Positions 1 to 5,293 of a stretch of DNA of 5,293 bases are shown here, one piece after another (position 1 is the first letter of the stretch; each line of letters begins with the position of its first letter). Made by a program: the position numbers and the translations under genes. The notes beneath the pieces are model-generated. The model searched no databases. It saw nothing but the letters and a program-made list of their open reading frames with translations, and was not told where the DNA came from. Source of the stretch: an uncultured Eubacteriales bacterium (GTDB lineage Bacteria; Bacillota; Clostridia; Christensenellales; Borkfalkiaceae); contig CACXDQ010000188.1 in assembly GCA_902766475.1 (NCBI GenBank), positions 1 to 5,293 on the forward strand, given 5' to 3'.

Positions 1-1160
1 ACGTATTCGCACAGCGTGTCTGCGCCGCTGCAAAGTATCGGGCAAACCCTTATGCCCTTTTCAGCCGCCTTCAAAACCGCCGCATTGAACACGGAAACGT
101 TCTCTTTATTGCCGTGCGGCGGAGCGTCGAGTATCTGAAAAATTATCTTCGTGGAAGTGCCGTCCGTCCACTGTTCGTCGACAGCCGCCATGAGCGCCTC
201 TTCTACGGCCTCCTCATAATCGCCGCCGCCCGAAGCGTATTGCGCCGCAACGACCTTTTTCATCTTTTCGAGATTTTGGGTTTCGGAAACGTTTATAAGC
301 GGATATTTGTCCAAAAGCACGGGGTCCTCGTGGTCACGATAGAACACGAAGCCGAGGTCTATCTCCGTCGTCTGTCCGAAATGGGCTTGCACCCTCGTAA
401 TTACGTCCTCAAGCTCTTTTGTGAGATACCTTATCTCGTCGCCCATAGAGCCGGTTACGTCGACGACGAACATCAACTCTATTCTGTCCGCCTTTTTCTC
501 GCTTCCGCCGAGCGAAATAACCAAACTTTCGCCGTCAAGCTCTTTTTCGGCGGAAAAATCGCCGCTCTTTGCTATTATTCTCTTCGCCGCTTTGTTCGGG
601 AAGAGATACGCTTTGCCGCTTGCGTCCGTCTTTGCCGAAAAGAGATTGTTGCCCTCCTCGTCGACGGCGTAGACGGTGGCGTATGCGACGGGTTTTTCGC
701 CGTCGTTTACCATGACGGTTACCCTCTCGGTAGAATTAAGCCCCCAGTTATTTTCGCCGGTGAAACCGAAAAGTCTGCCGTTTTCTTCCTCGGTCTGCCC
801 CTTTAAAAAGAGCGATTTCCACATCTCGTAATAATAATTGTCGTTGTGCGCCGAAGCCGTAATAAGCCCCGCACGGTAGTTTATATCCGGCTCGATAACC
901 TCTATCACATCGCCGCCGTCGACGCCCTCTCTTGCGTCGTAGCCGTCAGCCGTTGCGATAGCGCCTTCGTAAGCGCCCTTGCCGACGCCCGATTTGCCGG
1001 AATAGCCGTAGCCGCCCGACGGATAGACGTAGCCGCCGTCCGCCACATCGTAGCCCATATCCACGCCGCCCTTGTTGTTTGAGCCGCCGCCGCAAGCGGC
1101 GGCGGACAGAGCGAACGCCGCTATCAAGCCAATACACAAAACACGTTTTAAGCCTTTCAT
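1..1160 (-). CDS. von Willebrand factor A domain lipoprotein, 3' end outside the window
   Basis: I translated 386 codons from the ATG at 1160; the frame is open at the left edge, so the C-terminus is missing. Residues 1-22 form a signal peptide (K2, K5 and R6, then a hydrophobic core) ending in LSAAAC, with C23 the likely lipidated cysteine; the Ala at -3 is a little atypical. A Gly/Tyr-rich linker follows (about 24-65). Residues 143-215 look like an Ig-like carboxypeptidase-regulatory-type domain (VTVMV, PVAYATV, TDASGKAYLFP). From about 227 there is a vWA domain: strand IELMFVV, then MIDAS DVTGSMGDE at 234-242 (D234, T236, S238), a GGGDYEEAVEEAL loop at 311-323 and ILDAPPHG at 343-350, all typical of bacterial vWA proteins. 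Such domains bind ligands through a metal ion. The protein should be anchored on the outer face of the cytoplasmic membrane, perhaps in adhesion or in sensing or assembling envelope components; the ligand is unknown. A strong ribosome binding site fixes the start, and a 71-base gap suggests its own transcription unit. Confidence 0.93.
   Translation of the reverse strand, partial: MKGLKRVLCIGLIAAFALSAAACGGGSNNKGGVDMGYDVADGGYVYPSGGYGYSGKSGVGKGAYEGAIATADGYDAREGVDGGDVIEVIEPDINYRAGLITASAHNDNYYYEMWKSLFLKGQTEEENGRLFGFTGENNWGLNSTERVTVMVNDGEKPVAYATVYAVDEEGNNLFSAKTDASGKAYLFPNKAAKRIIAKSGDFSAEKELDGESLVISLGGSEKKADRIELMFVVDVTGSMGDEIRYLTKELEDVITRVQAHFGQTTEIDLGFVFYRDHEDPVLLDKYPLINVSETQNLEKMKKVVAAQYASGGGDYEEAVEEALMAAVDEQWTDGTSTKIIFQILDAPPHGNKENVSVFNAAVLKAAEKGIRVCPILCSGADTLCEY
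1084..1105 (-). repeat. GC-only perfect inverted repeat in the signal-peptide coding region of the lipoprotein gene
   Basis: The ten bases 1084-1093 (CCGCCGCCGC) are the exact reverse complement of 1096-1105, with AA between. In the mRNA this can fold into a 9-bp all-GC stem capped by CUUG, a known stable tetraloop. It spans the codons for Ala20 to Gly26, across the lipobox. It may arise simply because Ala codons GCC and Gly codons GGC are reverse complements flanking the Cys codon. Confidence 0.7.
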
Positions 1161-1164
1161 AATT

Positions 1165-1171
1165 CCCTCCT
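1165..1171 (-). promoter_or_regulatory. Strong ribosome binding site of the vWA lipoprotein gene
   Basis: On the minus strand AGGAGGG is followed by AATT and then the ATG at 1160. The AGGAGG core is a full anti-Shine-Dalgarno match with 5 bases to the start codon. It decides the start of the lipoprotein gene, in agreement with the signal peptide that begins there. Confidence 0.9.
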
Positions 1172-1188
1172 AAAAGGTTTTTTCACCT

Positions 1189-1194
1189 ATTGTA
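1189..1194 (-). promoter_or_regulatory. Putative -10 box for the vWA lipoprotein gene
   Basis: TACAAT on the minus strand matches the sigma-A type consensus TATAAT at five of six bases. It would place the transcription start about 20-25 bases before the ATG, leaving room for the ribosome binding site. No good TTGACA-like box lies 16-18 bases upstream; the hexamer at 17-base spacing is GGGTAA. The promoter may be weak, activator-dependent or not real. Confidence 0.35.
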
Positions 1195-1199
1195 CGATT

Positions 1200-1225
1200 T
1201 TAAATTAGGGTTTACCCCTTTTTAA
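1200..1225. repeat. Imperfect inverted repeat in the gap between the exporter operon and the lipoprotein gene
   Basis: On the plus strand the arms are TTAAA (1200-1204) with TTTAA (1221-1225), and AGGG (1207-1210) with CCCT (1216-1219), around a 5-base centre; unpaired bases separate the two arm pairs. It lies 6 bases past the exporter stop codon and covers the expected -35 area of the lipoprotein promoter. It could be an operator, a weak transcript-end hairpin or chance. On the minus strand no T-run follows it, so it is not a standard intrinsic terminator for the exporter operon. Confidence 0.3.
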
Positions 1226-1231
1226 CAAAAA

Positions 1232-2968
1232 TTATTTTTCAAACTGACTGTTGTAAAGCTCGAAGTAAAAGCCCTTTTTACTCAAAAGCTCGTCGTGGTT
1301 TCCCTGTTCTATCACGTTTCCGTCCTTCATTACCAAAATAATATCGGCGGAGCGGATAGTGGAAAGTCGGTGCGCAACGACGAACGAAGTCTTTCCCTTC
1401 GTAAGGCGGTCGAACGCCTCTTGTATCTTCAATTCCGTTCGGGTGTCGATACTCGAAGTCGCCTCGTCCAAAATGAGCATAGGGGGGAGCGAAAGCATTA
1501 CACGGGCGATGCAGATAAGCTGTTTCTGACCTTGCGAAAGCCCCTCTTCGCCTATCACGGTATCGTAGCCGTTTTCCAACCTCGAAATAAACCCGTGGGC
1601 ATGCGCAGCCTTGCACGCCGCAACGATTTCCTCGTCCGATGCGGACGGCTTGCCTATTTTCACGTTGTCCTTTACGCTCGCCGTCCTTATCCAGGTGTCT
1701 TGCAATACCATGCCTATATTTCTTCTGTAATTTTGTCTGTTAAGCTCCCTTATATCCTTGCCGTCAACCTCTATCTTGCCGGAATTCACGTCGTAAAATC
1801 TCATTATCAGATTGACGAGAGTGGTCTTTCCGCAGCCGGTAGGTCCGACGATGGCGATCTTCTCGCCCCTCTTTGCGGACAAGCGGAAATTTTCTATCAG
1901 TTTTTTGTCGGGAGAATAGGAAAAGCAGACGTCTTTGATATCCACGTCGCCCGAAAGGACGATCTTTTCGTCTTTGTCGCCGCTTATCTCTTCCCTCTTT
2001 TCGTCAATGACGGAAAACAGCCTTTCTCCGCACGCCTTTGCGCCCGAAAGCTCGGTCAAAACCGAAGAGATCTCGTTGAAAGGCTTGGTGTATTTATTTG
2101 AATAGCTTAAGAGCGCAAGCAGCGAGCCAGCCGTAATTGCGAACGCACCGCCGCCCGAAACGGCGATAACGGCGCCGATGAGCGCTACCACCGCATATAT
2201 GAGCGCATTTATAAATCTCGTAGTGGGGTTGGTGAGCGAGGAGAAGAAAACGGCTTTAAAAGACGTATCTTTGAGCCTTTTATTTATATTGTCGAACTTG
2301 TCCGAAAAACTTTTTTCAGCCGTGTACGCCTTTACGGTTGCGAGGTTGCCGAGCGTTTCCTCTATGAGCGAAGCCTCTTCGCCCGTAACCGCCGCCTGCT
2401 TTTTGAAAAGCCCGTAAGTTCTGCCCGTGATAAACTTCGCCGTAAACAGCGAAACGGGCGTAAGCACGGCGACCGCCGCCGCAATCAGCGGATTTATAAT
2501 TATCATACAGACGAGCGTGCCTATTATCGTGAGTATGCCGCCGAAAAATCTCGAAAAGCCGAGCAAAAGCCCGTCGGCAAGCCTGTCGGCGTCGCCTATT
2601 TCCACGCCGAGTATATCCCCCGTCGGTCTGCCGTCGATATATTTTATCGGCACTCTCTCCAAGTTCTCGAAAGCGTCGTTTCTCACCCTTCTCACTATTG
2701 CGTTGGCAATGCGGTTGGAGAGAAATTCCGTCACCCACTGCGATAGAGCGGCGGCGCAAATACAGCATAGCGCAATGACGGACAGACGGGCTATTCCGCC
2801 GAAATCGACGTTGCCCTCGCCTATAATGAGATCAGCCGCCTTGCCGAACAGTATGGGAAGAGTAAGCGACGCCGCCACGTCTACCGCCGAGAAGAGAAGA
2901 GAAATTATAAACAGCCATCTGTCTTTGCCGGCGTATTTCCAGAGCCTTTTATAAAAAGTCAGCCTCAT
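1232..2968 (-). CDS. ABC exporter half-transporter, catalytic subunit of a heterodimer (TM288/BmrD-like)
   Basis: With the ATG at 2968 this is a 578-residue half-transporter: membrane domain at about 1-320 (likely helices near 18-46, 60-80, 138-157, 160-180, 250-271 and 275-300) and nucleotide-binding domain at about 340-575. Visible motifs are A-loop Y351, Walker A G375-T383 (GPTGCGKTT), Q-loop Q423, Walker B LILD ending at D501 followed by catalytic E502, D-loop SSID at 505-508 and switch H533 (AHRLST). The signature is LSQGQ (477-481) instead of LSGGQ, the change expected in the partner of a degenerate subunit, since it completes the partner's weak site. This subunit therefore carries the working catalytic site and pairs with the product of the preceding gene. 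The ATG overlaps the upstream stop by 4 bases and has a GGGGGAG ribosome binding site 4 bases before it; an in-frame TTG at 3019 would extend the protein by 17 residues but is less likely. The C-terminal GNHDELL and LYNSQF segments are typical of exporters. The transported substrate is unknown. Confidence 0.96.
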   Translation of the reverse strand: MRLTFYKRLWKYAGKDRWLFIISLLFSAVDVAASLTLPILFGKAADLIIGEGNVDFGGIARLSVIALCCICAAALSQWVTEFLSNRIANAIVRRVRNDAFENLERVPIKYIDGRPTGDILGVEIGDADRLADGLLLGFSRFFGGILTIIGTLVCMIIINPLIAAAVAVLTPVSLFTAKFITGRTYGLFKKQAAVTGEEASLIEETLGNLATVKAYTAEKSFSDKFDNINKRLKDTSFKAVFFSSLTNPTTRFINALIYAVVALIGAVIAVSGGGAFAITAGSLLALLSYSNKYTKPFNEISSVLTELSGAKACGERLFSVIDEKREEISGDKDEKIVLSGDVDIKDVCFSYSPDKKLIENFRLSAKRGEKIAIVGPTGCGKTTLVNLIMRFYDVNSGKIEVDGKDIRELNRQNYRRNIGMVLQDTWIRTASVKDNVKIGKPSASDEEIVAACKAAHAHGFISRLENGYDTVIGEEGLSQGQKQLICIARVMLSLPPMLILDEATSSIDTRTELKIQEAFDRLTKGKTSFVVAHRLSTIRSADIILVMKDGNVIEQGNHDELLSKKGFYFELYNSQFEK

Positions 2969-4671
2969 ACCGCTCCCCCCTTTTCCTGCGAGAGGGAAAT
3001 TTCGAGGTATTCGGGGCAACTCTTCAAAAGCTCGTCGTGCGTGCCGACGCCCACAACCTTTCCGTCGTCTAAAACGATTATTTTATCGGCGTTTCTGACC
3101 GACGCCGTCCTCTGCGAAACGATGAACGTCGTTACCGTATAGCCGAGATTTGCTATCGAGCGGCGAAGGGATAGGTCGGTTGCGTAATCGAGCGCCGAAG
3201 AGCTGTCGTCGAGAATAAGGATCTCGGGCTTTCTCGCAAGCGCCCTCGCTATCGACAATCTCTGTTTCTGTCCGCCCGAAAAGTTTCTTCCGCTCTGTTC
3301 AACTTCGGCGTTCAAACCGCCCTTTACCTCAACGACGTCGGTAGCTTGCGCCGCTTTCACCGCAAAGTCGATATCCTCTTCCGACACGTTTTCACCGAGA
3401 GAAATATTGTCCTCGATACTGCCTTTAAAGAGCGCCGCCCTCTGCAATACGACGGCTACTTTCTTTCTCAAAATTGATAGAGGATATGTCTTTACGTCTT
3501 TACCGTCTATTGCGACAAAACCCTCTCTCACGTCGTAAAAGCGGGGCAATAGGTTGATAAGCGTCGATTTTCCGCTGCCCGTGCCGCCGATGACGCCCAC
3601 CGTTTCGCCCCTTTCCACCGTAAACGAAACGTCCTTTAAGGCGTCGCCGCCCAAGCCGTAAGAGGCGCACACGCCGTTATATTCTATATAATGATTTGAA
3701 ATCTTTTCGCCGTCCTCGACCTCTAAGCCGTCCTTTTCGGAAAGCACGTCCGCAACCCTCTTGCCGCACGCCAAAGACTTAGACACCGTAACTATGAGAT
3801 TTGCGAACTTTACAAGCTCGATAAGTATCTGCGAGAGATAGTCGTATAGGGCGAGAATTGCGCCTTGCGTCAAAACGCCCGCCTCTACCCTTATCGCCCC
3901 GACGTACATGAGGGCTATTACGGCTAAGTTGACCGCCGCAAACGTGAGCGGATTTAAAAGTGCGGAGATAGCCCCCGCCTTGTCCTGAAACATTGCGAGG
4001 ACGGAAGTTTTTTGTCTGTAACTCTCTATCTCGTCGTCCTCTGCGCCGAACGCCCTTATAACCCTCGCCCCGGTAAGATTTTCACGGGCGGCGAGCGCAA
4101 CGTCGTCGAGTTTTTTCTGCGCTTCGCCGTACTTGGGCATCGTTATCTTCATTATTATAATTACGATTATAAACAACACGGCGATGACCGCCGCAAACAC
4201 GAGCGAAGCTTTGAGGTCTATCGTCATCGCCGCAATGAGTGCGCCGAAAACGATAAACGGCGAACGCAAAAACAGACGAAGAGCGAGATTCAAGCCGTTC
4301 TGCATCTGATTTATATCGCTCGTCATTCTCGTTATCATGCCCGAAACGCCTATCTTGTCGGTAACTTCGGACGGGGCGAAGAGAAGTTTTTTATACAGCG
4401 CTCCCCTCACCTCGGAAGAAAAGCCCGTCGCCGCCTTTGCCGAAAAATATTGCCCGACAATGGAAAAGGCAAGCCCTAAAACGCCGAGCCCTATCATCAT
4501 GCAGACGTCGAAAATTATTGCGCCATAATCGCTTTGCCCAAGCCCTCTGTCGATTATGTCGGCGACGAACAGCGGGATCAAAAGCTCCAAAAGCGCCTCG
4601 ACGAGCTTGCACAAAGGGGCGAGAGCCGCCGCTCCCTTATAATTTTTAAGGTGAGAAAACAAAATTTTCAT
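2965..4671 (-). CDS. ABC exporter half-transporter, degenerate-site subunit of a heterodimer (TM287/BmrC-like)
   Basis: This 568-residue protein fuses an exporter membrane domain (about residues 1-310, six likely helices near 14-38, 52-74, 132-152, 155-176, 240-262 and 270-295) to a nucleotide-binding domain (about 327-560), the usual half-transporter layout and length. The ATPase domain has Y338 as a possible A-loop, Walker A G362-T370 (GGTGSGKST), Q-loop Q410, signature FSGGQ at 464-468, Walker B ending in D488 and a D-loop SALD at 492-495. Two catalytic residues are replaced: D489 stands where the catalytic Glu should be, and Q520 (SQR) stands where the switch His should be. The same changes mark TM287-type subunits, so its Walker site should bind ATP but hydrolyse it poorly, while its intact signature completes the partner's active site. 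It probably acts in the cytoplasmic membrane, exporting drugs, lipids or peptides; the substrate cannot be read from sequence. The start ATG lies 3 bases after the upstream stop, with a weak AAGGGA 9 bases before it. The stop overlaps the partner's start. Confidence 0.96.
   Translation of the reverse strand: MKILFSHLKNYKGAAALAPLCKLVEALLELLIPLFVADIIDRGLGQSDYGAIIFDVCMMIGLGVLGLAFSIVGQYFSAKAATGFSSEVRGALYKKLLFAPSEVTDKIGVSGMITRMTSDINQMQNGLNLALRLFLRSPFIVFGALIAAMTIDLKASLVFAAVIAVLFIIVIIIMKITMPKYGEAQKKLDDVALAARENLTGARVIRAFGAEDDEIESYRQKTSVLAMFQDKAGAISALLNPLTFAAVNLAVIALMYVGAIRVEAGVLTQGAILALYDYLSQILIELVKFANLIVTVSKSLACGKRVADVLSEKDGLEVEDGEKISNHYIEYNGVCASYGLGGDALKDVSFTVERGETVGVIGGTGSGKSTLINLLPRFYDVREGFVAIDGKDVKTYPLSILRKKVAVVLQRAALFKGSIEDNISLGENVSEEDIDFAVKAAQATDVVEVKGGLNAEVEQSGRNFSGGQKQRLSIARALARKPEILILDDSSSALDYATDLSLRRSIANLGYTVTTFIVSQRTASVRNADKIIVLDDGKVVGVGTHDELLKSCPEYLEISLSQEKGGAV
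2973..2980 (-). promoter_or_regulatory. Ribosome binding site at the exporter gene overlap
   Basis: GGGGGGAG on the minus strand ends 4 bases before the ATG at 2968, inside the last codons of the upstream subunit. With the ATGA stop/start overlap at 2965-2968 it indicates coupled translation of the two exporter subunits. It supports the ATG over the in-frame TTG at 3019. Confidence 0.7.
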
Positions 4672-4674
4672 CTC

Positions 4675-5293
4675 TTAATTTCCCTTGTACGCTTTAAGCG
4701 CTTCCGTCGCACGCCTTTTAAGCTCGTCCGCACCGCCTATCAAAAGCTCGGAATTTATTCTGTAAAACTCGTCGCAACCGAATTTCGTCAAAAACTCTAC
4801 AAAGCTCTCGCTTGCGACCATGCCCATTACGGCGGCGGTAAGCTCTTGCTTTTTGCCGAGCGAGTTTTCGGCAAAACGGAGAATGTTGGCTATCCTCTCC
4901 GAATCTTTTTTACCGTTTTCAAACGCCTCTTTCAAATAGTCGTCCAAAGGGCGTTCTTTATCCCTTAAAATGGCGATAACCGACTTATAGACGGCTTTTT
5001 TGCGTGCGCTCGTAGTTGAAGAATAAACTTCCTCTTCCATCTTTACGGCTCTCTCTTCCGCCGTTTCGCCGCCGACAAGTTCCGCTATGACCTTAGCCGC
5101 CGTTTCCGCCGCATTAGCCGCTATAACGGCTCTTTCGGCAATGTTGCAAGCCTTAAAGCGGAGAATTTCCGCAACGGCGAACTTGCCCTCGAAACCGACA
5201 GAGGAGAGGTCTGCGCTCTTCACTTCGCCCGACTCCACCTTTTCGTCCTCGTATATCTCTCTGTACTTTGAAAACATCGTGTAATAGCGGTAA
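4675..5293 (-). CDS. Unrecognised helix-rich cytoplasmic protein, 5' end probably outside the window
   Basis: I do not recognise this family. The last 200 codons run from an ATG at 5277, but the frame stays open through five more codons (Y-R-Y-Y-T) to the window edge, and no Shine-Dalgarno-like sequence precedes that ATG, so the true start is probably further upstream. The visible part is rich in Ala, Glu and Lys and looks almost entirely alpha-helical: an Ala-rich stretch at about residues 34-68 (numbered from the ATG), a charged stretch at 70-140 and a C-terminal helix at 183-198. It has no signal peptide, membrane segment, Walker motif, zinc-binding cluster or obvious helix-turn-helix; the only cysteines are C44 and C168. 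The TAA stop lies 3 bases before the first ABC transporter gene, so the two are probably co-transcribed. Regulators often sit at this place in exporter operons, but I see no DNA-binding motif, so no function is assigned. That it is a real gene is likely; its role is unknown. Confidence 0.8.
   Translation of the reverse strand, partial: YRYYTMFSKYREIYEDEKVESGEVKSADLSSVGFEGKFAVAEILRFKACNIAERAVIAANAAETAAKVIAELVGGETAEERAVKMEEEVYSSTTSARKKAVYKSVIAILRDKERPLDDYLKEAFENGKKDSERIANILRFAENSLGKKQELTAAVMGMVASESFVEFLTKFGCDEFYRINSELLIGGADELKRRATEALKAYKGN

Noticed and set aside
114..806. A 230-codon open frame on the plus strand
   Set aside because: It is antisense to the vWA lipoprotein, which has a signal peptide, a MIDAS motif and a strong ribosome binding site in its own frame.
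1198..1231. Intrinsic terminator for the exporter operon
   Set aside because: The hairpin has only 4- and 5-bp arms separated by unpaired bases, and on the minus strand it is followed by AATCG and not a T-run. A T-run follows only on the plus strand, where no gene ends.
1295..2101. A long open frame of 268 codons on the plus strand
   Set aside because: It lies fully antisense to the ATPase domain of the catalytic exporter subunit, whose motifs are intact, and its translation resembles no protein family.
2966..3019. A 17-residue N-terminal extension of the catalytic exporter subunit from an in-frame start at 3019
   Set aside because: The start codon would be TTG, the extension has no transporter-like sequence, and the ATG at 2968 has a good ribosome binding site and the classic ATGA overlap.
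2965..4671. The first exporter subunit as a decaying pseudogene because of the lost Glu and His
   Set aside because: The frame is intact, all other motifs are present and both changes are the standard ones of degenerate-site subunits in heterodimeric exporters.
4672..4674. A leader-peptide attenuator ahead of the exporter genes, as known for BmrCD
   Set aside because: Only 3 bases separate the upstream gene from the first exporter gene, leaving no room for a leader or attenuator hairpin there.
5275..5277. ATG at 5277 as the true start of the unrecognised gene
   Set aside because: No Shine-Dalgarno-like bases precede it and the frame is open to the window edge, so I treat the gene as 5'-incomplete; it cannot be excluded.

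Overview
The window looks like part of a chromosome from a Gram-positive-type bacterium, most likely a Clostridia-like Firmicute. This rests on strong GGAGG-type ribosome binding sites, a lipoprotein signal peptide ending in a Cys followed by a Gly-rich stretch, a two-gene heterodimeric ABC exporter of the kind common in Firmicutes, and base composition near half GC by eye with frequent ATA, AGA and AGG codons beside GC-ending Gly and Ala codons. The exact lineage cannot be read from the sequence. All four supported genes lie on the minus strand, so the window reads right to left.

Right part (about 5293 to 2965 and on to 1232): an unrecognised, helix-rich soluble protein, whose reading frame runs off the right edge, is followed after 3 bases by two ABC half-transporters. 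The two transporter genes overlap by 4 bases (ATGA). Together they form a heterodimeric type IV-fold (type I exporter) pair of the TM287/288, BmrC/BmrD and LmrC/LmrD kind. The first subunit has a degenerate ATPase site (Asp in place of the catalytic Glu, Gln in place of the switch His) but a normal signature motif. The second has a normal catalytic site but an altered signature (LSQGQ). One degenerate and one working ATP site is the expected result. Tight spacing suggests one transcript and coupled translation.

Left part (1160 to 1): after a 71-base gap, which holds a putative -10 box, an imperfect inverted repeat and a strong ribosome binding site, comes a surface lipoprotein. It has a Gly/Tyr-rich linker, an Ig-like carboxypeptidase-regulatory-type domain and a von Willebrand factor A domain with a clear metal-binding (MIDAS) motif. 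Its 3' end lies outside the window.

I see no RNA genes, mobile elements, CRISPR arrays or toxin-like modules, and nothing that clearly amounts to a new system. The points most worth a second look are the unknown protein ahead of the exporter, a slippery A/G tract at the transporter junction that could fuse the two subunits by -1 frameshifting, and a GC-only hairpin inside the lipoprotein signal-peptide coding region.
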